From an uncultured Acidimicrobiales bacterium (GTDB lineage: Bacteria; Actinomycetota; Acidimicrobiia; Acidimicrobiales; SZUA-35), in the NCBI GenBank assembly GCA_938002965.1, contig CALKZY010000034.1, positions 62,001 to 126,000 on the forward strand: DNA of 64,000 nt. The letters are read 5' to 3'. Below the pieces are notes generated by a model. That model did not search any database and had not been told where the DNA came from. It saw only the letters and a list, made by a program, of their open reading frames with translations. This document shows, in pieces, positions 50,876 through 59,684 of the stretch; position 1 is the stretch's first letter, and the number at the start of each line of letters is the position of its first letter. The translations under genes and the position numbers were made by a program.

Positions 50876-51867
50876 GGCCCACACTCCCTCACTGGGCCCG
50901 ACAACGGGACGCTATCAACTACCCGACCTGCAGCATCGTCAAAGCCAACTAGAACATTCTCGGGCTTCAGTTGGATCTCGTATGCCTCATGGACGCGACG
51001 GCGCAACTCGACTATCAGTTGAAACACATCGTCGGCCGAGCCGTTGGGCTCGGCTTGAATGAAGTTGGCGTGCTTCTCCGACACCGAGGCTGTGCCGATC
51101 GAGAAACCTTTCAATCCAAGGGAATCGATCAATCGTCCTGCCGAGTCACCCTCAGGATTGGCGAAAACACTCCCGGCGTTCTGCCCTCCGGGTTGATTGG
51201 CCCGCCGCCAACGTACAATCTCGCTGATCTCAGCCGCAGACCGTTCGGCATCACCGGTATGTAGTTCAAGTCGACAGGACAAAACGACGTGCCCTGGGCC
51301 GACGAGCGATGTCCGATAGCCGAACCCGAGCTCGTCAGCCGCCCACTCCTGAGAGCGCCCTTGAGCGATGTCGAAGATCGATGCCGAGACGACGCTGGCC
51401 GCCATGTCCGATCCATGGCCTCCGGCGTTCATGCGGACCGCTCCCCCGATCGAGCCGGGCACTCCGACTGCCCACTCAAAGCCGCTCAGCCCCGCCGCAG
51501 CCGTGCGCCGAGCAGCCACCGGCAACAGAGCGGCAGCACCGCAGACAACCAGCTGGCTGGAGCCACTCCCAAGATCAAAGTCGATGAATTCGTAAGACTC
51601 ACCGAGCCTGACAACCACCCCGTCAAATCCAGCATCCGATACCAACAGGTTGGAGCCTTTGCCGACAACAAGGATGGGACAGTTCTCTTCCACGGCAAGG
51701 TCGGAGACCGCTTCAAGATCCGCTTCCGATTCGGCTTCGACTACTACAGCAGCCAAACCGCCGACGCGGTACGTGCAAAACGGTGCCAGGTCAACGTCGA
51801 GTCCAACGCGCGTCGGGTCCACGCCGGCCAGATGCCGCTCGACCGCTGCCGCCAACGAGTGGATCAC
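50872..51867 (-). CDS. murB: UDP-N-acetylenolpyruvoylglucosamine reductase
   Basis: A 331-aa FAD enzyme that reduces UDP-GlcNAc-enolpyruvate to UDP-MurNAc, the second cytoplasmic step of peptidoglycan synthesis. FAD-binding motifs: LAPFCTYRVGGLAAVVVEAESE, VVGKGSNLLVSDAGFDGVVVRL, and GVPGSIGGAVRMNAG. The catalytic Ser/Glu region is GSVFANPEGDSAGRLIDSLGLKG, and it ends VHEAYEIQLKPEN. The size and the GSVF-N-P form are of the MurB type I family. A GTG at 51867 is chosen (10 bp after murC stop); an ATG at 51909 would add 14 odd residues overlapping murC. The murB-in-dcw placement between murC and ftsQ is common in Gram-positives. Confidence 0.95.
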   Translation of the reverse strand: MIHSLAAAVERHLAGVDPTRVGLDVDLAPFCTYRVGGLAAVVVEAESEADLEAVSDLAVEENCPILVVGKGSNLLVSDAGFDGVVVRLGESYEFIDFDLGSGSSQLVVCGAAALLPVAARRTAAAGLSGFEWAVGVPGSIGGAVRMNAGGHGSDMAASVVSASIFDIAQGRSQEWAADELGFGYRTSLVGPGHVVLSCRLELHTGDAERSAAEISEIVRWRRANQPGGQNAGSVFANPEGDSAGRLIDSLGLKGFSIGTASVSEKHANFIQAEPNGSADDVFQLIVELRRRVHEAYEIQLKPENVLVGFDDAAGRVVDSVPLSGPVRECGP

Positions 51868-51877
51868 AGTCGAACCG

Positions 51878-53299
51878 CTACCTCTCCGCCAGTGCCGAGA
51901 CGAAGGCATCCGGCATGGTGGTCAGGTCTCCGGCGCCCAGCGTCATGCACAAGTCGCCGTCCCTCAACTCGGGCACCACGGCACCAGGAAGCTCAGCAAG
52001 CGACTCGACGTAGCGAACATCACGCTCCGGGTCCTGTTCGTTGACAATCTGAGCGATCAACTCGCCTGAGATACCGGGTCTCGGCTTCTCCCCGGACGAA
52101 TAGATGCCAGTCACGTACAGCACGTCGGCGTTGACGAACGCATCGCCAAAGGTGTTCCAAAGCTGTTCGGTTCTGCTGTAACGGTGAGGCTGAAAGACAA
52201 CCACCAACCGTTTCGGTTCGAGGCTGCGCGCCGCCGCTAAAGCCGCTCGCACCTCGGTCGGCAGATGGGCATAGTCGTCGACAAACGCTACTCCAGCGGC
52301 TTCTCCCCGACGCTCAAAGCGCCGACCGACGCCGCCAAAGTCACTTAGCGCCTCGGCCGCGGCTATCACATCGGCGCCGAGGGCTCCCACTGTGGCCAAA
52401 GCAGCGGTGGCATTGCGGGCATTATGCATCCCTGGTTGTCGAAGTCTGATGGAGGCGCTCCGATCCGGGCCCTCGACATCAAAACTAATGCCGGTCGGTG
52501 TAGGGATTGGGTTGACGATGCGCCACGTCGAGCCGTCGGCGACTCCGTAGGTTACGGTTTCCACATCCGGGCCCAGCTTGTCGAGCAGGGTGGCAGCACC
52601 AGGGTCATCGAGACAAATCACTCGTCGCCCGGGAGCTTGGGTCACGAACTGGACGAAAGCCTGCTCGAGGCCCTCGAATCCCCCGTAGTGCTCCAGATGG
52701 TCGGGCTCGACGTTGGTAACAATGACCGTCTCGGCACAAAGCTCAATGAACGTCCCGTCGCTCTCGTCGGCCTCCACAACCAAATACTCGCCACTCCCGA
52801 CGCTGGCCCCGGATCCAAGGTCGACAAGATTGCCCCCGACTATGAACGCCGGATCAAGCCCGGCGCCTCGCATGGCCACGGTCAACATGGCTGACGTCGT
52901 GGTCTTGCCATGGGTCCCGGCGACCGCAATTGTCTTCCAGACTCCTGTCAAGGCTGTCAGCATTTCAGCCCGCCGCAAGAGCGGAACCCCGGCAACCGTA
53001 GCCGCCTCCATCTCTGGATTCGTAGCCGGAATAGCGGTCGAATGTGTCACGATGTCGGCCGGTCCGACGTTGTCGGCCTCGTGTCCGATTCGGACGTCGA
53101 TTCCCATCTCGATGAGACGAGCGGTAGCGGCACTCTGTGTCATGTCAGATCCGGAGACCGTATGGCCTCGGTCGTGCAGGACCTGAGCGATGGCGCTCAT
53201 GCCGGCACCGCCAATCCCGATGACATGAATGTGTCGAGGCTGCGAAAGGTCAATCTCAGTTGAGCTCTGGTCAGTCTGCGATCCTGCGTCGATGGTCAC
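51878..53299 (-). CDS. murC: UDP-N-acetylmuramate-L-alanine ligase
   Basis: A 473-aa Mur ligase that adds L-alanine to UDP-MurNAc. The first domain has HIHVIGIGGAGMSAIAQVL with MurC-specific GGAGMSAIA, the ATP loop is GTHGKTTTSAMLTVAM near residue 125, and the third domain has VFQPHRYSRTEQLW, diagnostic of MurC. DDYAHLPTEV is the conserved substrate contact. The GTG at 53299 overlaps the murG stop as GTGA, so translation is coupled. An ATG or longer frame to 53347 is unlikely because it overlaps murG by 50 bp. Confidence 0.97.
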   Translation of the reverse strand: MTIDAGSQTDQSSTEIDLSQPRHIHVIGIGGAGMSAIAQVLHDRGHTVSGSDMTQSAATARLIEMGIDVRIGHEADNVGPADIVTHSTAIPATNPEMEAATVAGVPLLRRAEMLTALTGVWKTIAVAGTHGKTTTSAMLTVAMRGAGLDPAFIVGGNLVDLGSGASVGSGEYLVVEADESDGTFIELCAETVIVTNVEPDHLEHYGGFEGLEQAFVQFVTQAPGRRVICLDDPGAATLLDKLGPDVETVTYGVADGSTWRIVNPIPTPTGISFDVEGPDRSASIRLRQPGMHNARNATAALATVGALGADVIAAAEALSDFGGVGRRFERRGEAAGVAFVDDYAHLPTEVRAALAAARSLEPKRLVVVFQPHRYSRTEQLWNTFGDAFVNADVLYVTGIYSSGEKPRPGISGELIAQIVNEQDPERDVRYVESLAELPGAVVPELRDGDLCMTLGAGDLTTMPDAFVSALAER

Positions 53300-54522
53300 G
53301 AAACGTCTCCTTTGCCCGGCAGGTCTCCCTTGCCCGAAACCTCCCAATTGGCGGTCTCGGCTTCGCCGATACCTGCCACTCTTGCAACGATTCGGGCCAC
53401 CGCGTCAGCAGCGTCGGGCCGTCCGACCGACGAGGCGGCGGCTGACATCAAGCTGATTCGTTCTCGATCAGCCAATAGTGGCCCGAGAACGGCTTCGAGG
53501 CTATCGATGGTTACGTCGGCATCGTTCAAGGTGATGGCGCCGCCGGCGTCTGCCAGCTCTGCGGTGTTTGCTCGTTGATGATCTCGAGTAGCTATCGGCA
53601 GGGGCACTAGCACTGACGGGAGTCCCACGGCGCTCAGCTCCGAGACCGTCGATGCCCCAGCACGGCAAAGCGCTACATCAGCGCCTCGCAAGATCTCAGC
53701 CATATGATCCTCATAATCGACGGTGACATAGAGCAAACCGGCCGGCTCTGATGGGGGGCGCTCCCGGCCAAAACGTTCCCAGTCGCGTCGGCCCACGATG
53801 TGATAGATGGCAAGGTCGGAACGGTCGTCCCAACGCTCAGCCAGACCGGCAACCGCCTCATTGATTCTGGTGGCACCGAGAGACCCAGCCCAGACCGCTA
53901 GTATGACACGTTGGCTGAGGGCCTCAGACTCCGCCGACCACAGCCGCTGGGCGATTCGACGTCGGGCCTCTCCCTGATCAACCGACTGCACCGCTTCGAC
54001 GACACTGGCCCGGATCGGATTACCGGTCAACTCGCCCTTGGGAAGGTCTGTGCCGGGAAACGGAAGAGCGCTGACAGTGGCAAAGCGCCCGAACAGACGG
54101 TTTACTGCGCTGGCCCGAGCGTTCTGCTCGGAGATGACCAACGGGGTTCGAGTAGCGACTGCGGCCGCAGATCCGGCGAATGCGGCGTAGCCACCGAGGC
54201 AGACAACCACATCGGGGCGAACGGTACGCACGGTTCGCAGCGCTTGACCTAGCCCGGTGAGGAGTCCTGTCACCGCACCGACATTGTCTCGGATGGCCGA
54301 TAATGAGATCGAGCGCCTGATGCCTCGTCCCGGCAGGAGATCGATGTCGAATCCAGCAGCTGGAACAAGGGCCTTTTCATTCCCCCGTTCACCGCCGAGG
54401 AACCGAATTTCCTCCGGGCTCAAGCCCATCTTCACCAGTGATTCGGCCACGGCGATACCCGGATTGGTATGCCCGGCAGTACCCCCGCCAGTGATCAAGA
54501 CTCGACATGGTTGACGGCTCAT
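53296..54522 (-). CDS. murG: UDP-GlcNAc:lipid I GlcNAc transferase
   Basis: A 408-aa GT28 membrane-associated enzyme that turns lipid I into lipid II. GGGTAGHTNPGIAVAESL is the first glycine-rich loop near residue 12, VCLGGYAAFAGSAAAVATRTPLVISEQNA is the second, and VWAGSLGATRINEAV the third. ALCRAGASTVSELSAVGLPSVLVPLP is the donor-binding region with the conserved E in STVSEL. The length is at the upper end of the family because of the 30-residue C-terminal extension ending GKGDLPGKGDVS, which contains a short repeat GKGD. Start overlaps ftsW stop as ATGA. Confidence 0.97.
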   Translation of the reverse strand: MSRQPCRVLITGGGTAGHTNPGIAVAESLVKMGLSPEEIRFLGGERGNEKALVPAAGFDIDLLPGRGIRRSISLSAIRDNVGAVTGLLTGLGQALRTVRTVRPDVVVCLGGYAAFAGSAAAVATRTPLVISEQNARASAVNRLFGRFATVSALPFPGTDLPKGELTGNPIRASVVEAVQSVDQGEARRRIAQRLWSAESEALSQRVILAVWAGSLGATRINEAVAGLAERWDDRSDLAIYHIVGRRDWERFGRERPPSEPAGLLYVTVDYEDHMAEILRGADVALCRAGASTVSELSAVGLPSVLVPLPIATRDHQRANTAELADAGGAITLNDADVTIDSLEAVLGPLLADRERISLMSAAASSVGRPDAADAVARIVARVAGIGEAETANWEVSGKGDLPGKGDVS

Positions 54523-55739
54523 ACCAGCTCCGGTTCGGGTGCCCGGCGAGCGACACTTACCAGGAGGCCTCCGGCGGCCAACGTAGTGACGAGACTTGAT
54601 CCTCCGGCGGAAACGAACGGCAATGGCTCACCAGTTGTGGGCAGAAGCCCGAGAACAATAGCGATGTTCAAGAATGCTTGAAAGACCAACCAAATCGTGA
54701 TTCCGGCTGCCAGCAACATGCCGAACCGATCAGGTGCCGCCAAGGCTGTGCGCACGCCAAGAGCAGCCAACATCACGAAGGCTACGATCAGGGCTGTGGC
54801 CCCCACCAGGCCGACCTCTTCGGCCACTACGGCAAAAATGAAGTCGGAATGAGCCTCGGGTAGAAACCCCCACTTGGCGCGACTAGCGCCGAGGCCAACC
54901 CCCCATAGGCCGCCCGAGGCGATACCGACCTGACTCTGAATGATCTGGAATCCGGCGTCTTGCGGGTCGGCCCACGGATCGAGGAAACTCTTCAGGCGGT
55001 CGAACCGGTACGACACCATCACGGCTAGAACCGCACCAGCGGCGGTGAGTGTGCCTGCCCAGGCCAGCAAACTTGAGAGTCGGGCACCGGCCACAAACAA
55101 CATCAGCCAGGCGACTGCTCCAAGGACAATCGGCGTACCAAGTTTGGGCTGAGCGATGATCAGCGCTGACAGCCCGATCAAGACAATCATCACCGGACGA
55201 ACGGTCAGTTCAGGGCGGTCCATTCGGCGCTCGCGCCGGGCCAGAAGGTCGGCAACAAAGACCACGAGAGTCAGCTTTGCCAACTCGGACGGTTGAATCC
55301 GAAACTCACCGAAACCAATCCACCGCTTTGAGCCATTGACAGACACGCCGAAGCCTGGGAGGAAGACCACGATCAATAAGACCACGCTCAACAGGAGTGC
55401 CGGCATGGCCAGACGCCGAAGAATGCGGTAGTCGAGCCGGCTGGCGGTGATGAACGCCACGGCGCCAAGCCCAGCCCAAATTGCCTGACGCCGAAAATGG
55501 AAGAACGGTGTGTCGGAGTTTTGGTAGTTAAGGCTCGTCACCGACGAGGCCGACAGCACCATCACCAGTCCGAACACCGTAAGGACCACAAAGACGGCAG
55601 TAAGCAGCGCAGCAAGACGCTCACCGAAGTCAGTGGCCGGCAAGGCCTTATTTCGACGCTGGCGTTTGACATTGCGTCGAGTGGAGTCGACCGATCGACG
55701 GGTGGAGTTCGAGCTGCGCCCGCCTCTGGTAGCGGTCAT
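54519..55739 (-). CDS. ftsW: Septal peptidoglycan glycosyltransferase FtsW
   Basis: A 406-aa SEDS-family membrane protein that polymerises lipid II at the septum with its partner PBP. Ten membrane helices follow a basic N-terminus of 35 residues (SVDSTRRNVKRQRRNK). The conserved RxxxW-type and GxGxxxxKxxxxPEAHSDFIFAVVAEE segments appear (GVGLGASRAKWGFLPEAHSDFI), and the C-terminal signature LPFVSAGGSSLVTTLAAGGLL is complete. The ATG at 55739 overlaps the murD stop as ATGA. FtsI, its cognate transpeptidase, is encoded four genes upstream in the same cluster. Confidence 0.97.
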   Translation of the reverse strand: MTATRGGRSSNSTRRSVDSTRRNVKRQRRNKALPATDFGERLAALLTAVFVVLTVFGLVMVLSASSVTSLNYQNSDTPFFHFRRQAIWAGLGAVAFITASRLDYRILRRLAMPALLLSVVLLIVVFLPGFGVSVNGSKRWIGFGEFRIQPSELAKLTLVVFVADLLARRERRMDRPELTVRPVMIVLIGLSALIIAQPKLGTPIVLGAVAWLMLFVAGARLSSLLAWAGTLTAAGAVLAVMVSYRFDRLKSFLDPWADPQDAGFQIIQSQVGIASGGLWGVGLGASRAKWGFLPEAHSDFIFAVVAEEVGLVGATALIVAFVMLAALGVRTALAAPDRFGMLLAAGITIWLVFQAFLNIAIVLGLLPTTGEPLPFVSAGGSSLVTTLAAGGLLVSVARRAPEPELV

Positions 55740-57175
55740 AGGGCAAGAACCTCCTCTTCGACGATGCGACGAAAGTCGACACCTCTGGCGGCGTAATTTG
55801 GATACCAGTCGAATGAAGTGCACGACGGCGATAGCAGCACCACGTCGCCGGGCTCGGCCAATGATTGGGCGGCCTCGACAGCTGTCTCCATCGATGTTGC
55901 TGGCAGAACCGGAACGACTCCGTCGAAGATCGCCTCAATTTCCGGGCCGGCATTTCCGGTGGCGACCACTGCCTTCACCGGAGGGACGGTTTGGCGAAGC
56001 GCCCCTAGGTCGAGACCCTTGTTCCTGCCACCAGCTATGAGGACTACTGAGCCGAAGCCTCCGACCGCCGCCAAGGTGGCATGGGGAACAGTCGCCTTCG
56101 AATCGTTGAACCAGCGAACGCCGTCACGCTCACCTACCAGCTCAACCCGGTGAGCCATGCCACCGAAGTCCACCAGGGTGTCGATCACCGAATCGGCCTT
56201 GGCCCCGGCAGCTATGGAGAGGGCAGCCACGGCAAGCCCGTTGGCCAGATCGTGCGGCTGACTTCGTTGAAGACGTGACACCGCTAGTTCAAATCCAGCA
56301 GGCCCGACAAGACGAGAGTCGGCGCCAACGCCGTCAACCCGCCACGGGGCGCTCGGACTTGATTCCGTTGAACCGATGGAGAACGCGGTCAGCGACGCAC
56401 CGCTTGAGATCACGCGGTCTGTGAAGTCCATAACGACAGGATCATCAGCATTGGCTACGGCGGTGGCTGACTCCGAGAGGTGCGACCAGATCGACGCTTT
56501 AGCCTCTTTGTAGGCATCGAGCCCAGCGTGAGCATCCAGATGATCGGGGGCGAAGTTGAGCCACCCGGCTACGTTCGGGGCGAACCGTCGACTGTGAGCG
56601 AGTCGGAACGAAGAGGCTTCAACAACAAAGACATCTGTCTCCTCATCACCGAGAGCGGCAACGAAAGGAATGTCGGTATTGCCAACCGCTTCGGCTTTGA
56701 GACCGGATCGATTCAGCGCTTCGGTCACCAGCATGGTCACCGAAGTCTTTCCGTTGGTCCCCGTAATGGCCACGATCGGCCGATTGTCCCAGGCCCCGGC
56801 AAGATCGAACTCGCTCAAGATAGGTGTGTTCGTCGCCTGCGCCGCGGCGAATGCCGGATGATGATCAGGCACGCCGGGGCTCGGCAGAAGCGCTGAAGCT
56901 GCCTCAACGAGGCTCGATATGTCATCGACCTGAGGGGCGAGCACGATTCGAACGCCGAGCGCTGCTGCTTGTACCGACAAGTCGTCGTCGCTGCGATCAT
57001 CGATCACCGTCGGTGTGATGTCTCGCTCGACCAGAGACTTGGCAATGGCCCGACCGGTGATGCCAAACCCGACAATCAGGGGTTTGCTGAGTGGCAGTTC
57101 ACCAGCCAGCGATTCACTCAGTGGGTCAGCCGAACTCCCTGTTTCAGGTGACCTCACTGTTTCAGCTGAACTCAC
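55736..57175 (-). CDS. murD: UDP-MurNAc-L-Ala:D-Glu ligase
   Basis: A 479-aa Mur ligase that adds D-glutamate. LIVGFGITGRAIAKSL near residue 34 forms the first Rossmann domain, ATP loop ITGTNGKTSVTMLVTEAL near 137, and EASSFRLAHSRRFAPNVAGWLNFAPDHLDAH near 200. The C-terminal domain has WFNDSKATVPHATLAA and GGRNKGLDLG, MurD landmarks with the Lys and Asp contacts. The stop overlaps ftsW and the start overlaps the mraY stop, both as ATGA. Length normal for actinobacteria. Confidence 0.96.
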   Translation of the reverse strand: MSSAETVRSPETGSSADPLSESLAGELPLSKPLIVGFGITGRAIAKSLVERDITPTVIDDRSDDDLSVQAAALGVRIVLAPQVDDISSLVEAASALLPSPGVPDHHPAFAAAQATNTPILSEFDLAGAWDNRPIVAITGTNGKTSVTMLVTEALNRSGLKAEAVGNTDIPFVAALGDEETDVFVVEASSFRLAHSRRFAPNVAGWLNFAPDHLDAHAGLDAYKEAKASIWSHLSESATAVANADDPVVMDFTDRVISSGASLTAFSIGSTESSPSAPWRVDGVGADSRLVGPAGFELAVSRLQRSQPHDLANGLAVAALSIAAGAKADSVIDTLVDFGGMAHRVELVGERDGVRWFNDSKATVPHATLAAVGGFGSVVLIAGGRNKGLDLGALRQTVPPVKAVVATGNAGPEIEAIFDGVVPVLPATSMETAVEAAQSLAEPGDVVLLSPSCTSFDWYPNYAARGVDFRRIVEEEVLAL

Positions 57176-58248
57176 TGGGTCACCGTGGCCACATAGTCGG
57201 CGTAGAACAGGCCCATCGCCAGCAAAGTCAAGGCGCCGCCAATCAACCAGAACCTGATGATGACTTTGGTTTCCTTCCAGCCCCGCAATTCAAAGTGGTG
57301 ATGAATCGGAGCCATTCGAAACAGCCGCCGACCCTTGGTCATCTTGAAAAACCCGACCTGAAGAATTACCGAGGCAGCCTCCAGGACATAGATTCCGCCG
57401 ATAATCGGGAGTAGCAGATGGGTGTTGGTGGATAACGCCATCGTCGCCAGTCCGGTGCCGATGGCAAGCGACCCAGTATCGCCCATGAAAATGTCGGCCG
57501 GAGCGGCATTGAACCAAAGAAAACCTGCGCATGCCGCCAGCATGGCAACAGCAACAACGGCGATGTCCAACGCATGAGGAACGGCGTAAATGTCGTTGAA
57601 GGTGTCGTCGTCGCTGAGTTGACGGAAGATCCAGAAACCGATCAAGGCGTAGGCCGCGAACGAGAAGATGCCGGATCCGGCAGCCAAGCCGTCCAAACCA
57701 TCGGTGAGGTTGACCGCATTCGACGTCGCGTAGATCAACACGACAGCCCAGATCACCCATCCGACGGAGCCGAAGTCGATGCCCCAAAGGTCGTGGCGGG
57801 CGAAGCTCAAAGTCGTCGGCGGTTGAACGCCGCCCAGCGTCCTGCTCAAGACGGCGAAGGCCAGGGCCACGCCGAGTAGTCCAGCCGTCTTCATCTTGGC
57901 ATTTAGACCAAGATTGCGCTCCCGAGAAACCTTGATCCAGTCGTCCAGGAAGCCGACGAGGCCGGCGGCACAGATGGCGGCCATGACCAGTAGGCCAGTA
58001 CGGGTAACGATACTCCCCACCGTGGTTAGACGAAGCAGAATGTCGCTCAGCAAATAGCCGCCCAAGCCGCCGAACACGATGCCGATGCCGCCCATGGTCG
58101 GGGTGCCAGCCTTAACCATGTGTCCTTTAGGGCCATCCTCGCGAATCGGCTGGCCGATCTTGGAACGAGTCAGAATGTCTATCAGAAGACGAGTAGCGAG
58201 CGCCGAAACGACAAAGGCGATACCAGCAGCGATAAGCAGTCGAATCAC
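57172..58248 (-). CDS. mraY: Phospho-MurNAc-pentapeptide translocase
   Basis: A 358-aa membrane enzyme that loads phospho-MurNAc-pentapeptide on undecaprenyl phosphate to give lipid I. About ten membrane helices; conserved loops are GTPTMGGIGIVFG, FLDDWIKVSRERNLGL, AVNLTDGLDGLAAG (catalytic Asp region), FMGDTGSLAIG and IHHHFELRGWKETKVI (the HHH motif). GTG start at 58248 overlaps murE stop (GTGA). Directly following murE, with no murF between, which is not the usual order. Confidence 0.97.
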   Translation of the reverse strand: MIRLLIAAGIAFVVSALATRLLIDILTRSKIGQPIREDGPKGHMVKAGTPTMGGIGIVFGGLGGYLLSDILLRLTTVGSIVTRTGLLVMAAICAAGLVGFLDDWIKVSRERNLGLNAKMKTAGLLGVALAFAVLSRTLGGVQPPTTLSFARHDLWGIDFGSVGWVIWAVVLIYATSNAVNLTDGLDGLAAGSGIFSFAAYALIGFWIFRQLSDDDTFNDIYAVPHALDIAVVAVAMLAACAGFLWFNAAPADIFMGDTGSLAIGTGLATMALSTNTHLLLPIIGGIYVLEAASVILQVGFFKMTKGRRLFRMAPIHHHFELRGWKETKVIIRFWLIGGALTLLAMGLFYADYVATVTQ

Positions 58249-59684
58249 GTGGCAGCCTCCAGCAGCTCCTCGACGACAAGGCGGTCGTCAAAGTCAAACG
58301 TCTCATCACCAATTGTCTGGTACGTCTCGTGTCCCTTACCGGCGACCACAACAACATCACCGGGCTCGGCAAGGTTCAGGGCCAGCTCGATGGCTTTACG
58401 CCGATCTACCTCAAAGCTGACTTGTTCCGGCCGTCGGAATCCGTCTCTGATCGCGGCCATGATGGCCGCTGGATCTTCCGACCGAGGGTTGTCTGAGGTA
58501 ACAATCACGGTGTCGGCACCATGCTCGGCCACCCGTCCCATTTCCGGTCGCTTCTGAACATCTCGATCTCCACCACATCCAAACACGATGAGTACGTTGG
58601 CGGTCCCAGCCGCCTGCCTCGCTGCGATGAGCGCTGCGCGAAGGGCGTCCGGAGTGTGAGCGTAGTCGACGGCGACGAGGAAAGGTTGGCCCCTATCCAC
58701 CAATTCGAACCGGCCTCGCACAGGCTCGGTTGTTCCAAGCGCAGCGGCCACCAAGCTGTCGTCGAGGCCGAGCCGCGTGGCGGTCGTTGCCGCTGCCAGG
58801 GCGTTGGAGACGTTGTGTGCACCGGCAAGAGGCAGATCGATATCGAGCCCCCGCCAGTTGAATTGGCTGTGAGCTCCGTTGAACCGCAGTTGTTCAGCGT
58901 CTGAGAGTCTGTACGGCGACATCTGCGTCAAATCCGAACGCTCTCCATCCAGCAGCCGACGTCCAAACTCATCGTCAGCATTGACCACGCCAACATCAGT
59001 GAACGCCGAGTTGAACAGCTCGGCCTTGGCCGCAAAGTAGTTTTCGACGGTGCCGTGAAAGTCCAGATGGTCGTGGGTGAGATTGGTAAACACGGCTGCT
59101 GCGAACCGAGTGCCGGTTACCCGTTTAAGCGCCAAGGCGTGCGAAGAAACCTCCATTGCTATGACGCCGACACCACCCTCGACGGCATCGACCAACAGCC
59201 GCTGCAGATCAGTCGACTCCGGCGTCGTCCGAGCACCCTTCAGCGTGCCGATCAGATCGGCCTTGGTCCCCACAGCGGCATAGATATCGACGAGGACTTG
59301 GACGATCGAACTCTTGCCATTGGTGCCGGTGACACCGATAACCATCAGCTTGTCAGATGGGTGGTTGTGAATTGCGGCGGCAGCGTGACCCATGGCGGCC
59401 CGAACATCGGCCACAACGATCTGGGGAACATCCAGCGGGAGTTGGCGTTCGACTAGGAGGGCGGCCGCTCCGCTCTTTACTGCCTTGTCGGCGAAGTCGT
59501 GCCCGTCGACGACCTGTCCCGGCACGCAGCAAAAGAGCCACTTCGCTTCAATTGCCCGAGAATCATGCGTGGCGTCAATGAGTTCGATCTCGGGTTGCCC
59601 GGCAGCCACGGCGTGACCTGCCAATTGGGTTTCGGGATAGACCGAGGCCAGGTACTTGACCAGTTCCGCCATAGCGATGGTCAC
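58245..59684 (-). CDS. murE: UDP-MurNAc-tripeptide synthetase
   Basis: A 479-aa Mur ligase that adds the third amino acid to the stem peptide. ATP loop VIGVTGTNGKSSIVQVLVDIY near residue 114, FTNLTHDHLDFHGTVENYFAAKAELF, and the specificity segment TSDNPRSEDP near residue 405; DNPR indicates meso-diaminopimelate, so the wall is of the mDAP type. DDRL near the end is a typical C-terminal feature. GTG at 59684 forms a TAGTG overlap with the ftsI stop. The ligase after it in the pathway, murF, is not in this window. Confidence 0.96.
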   Translation of the reverse strand: MTIAMAELVKYLASVYPETQLAGHAVAAGQPEIELIDATHDSRAIEAKWLFCCVPGQVVDGHDFADKAVKSGAAALLVERQLPLDVPQIVVADVRAAMGHAAAAIHNHPSDKLMVIGVTGTNGKSSIVQVLVDIYAAVGTKADLIGTLKGARTTPESTDLQRLLVDAVEGGVGVIAMEVSSHALALKRVTGTRFAAAVFTNLTHDHLDFHGTVENYFAAKAELFNSAFTDVGVVNADDEFGRRLLDGERSDLTQMSPYRLSDAEQLRFNGAHSQFNWRGLDIDLPLAGAHNVSNALAAATTATRLGLDDSLVAAALGTTEPVRGRFELVDRGQPFLVAVDYAHTPDALRAALIAARQAAGTANVLIVFGCGGDRDVQKRPEMGRVAEHGADTVIVTSDNPRSEDPAAIMAAIRDGFRRPEQVSFEVDRRKAIELALNLAEPGDVVVVAGKGHETYQTIGDETFDFDDRLVVEELLEAAT

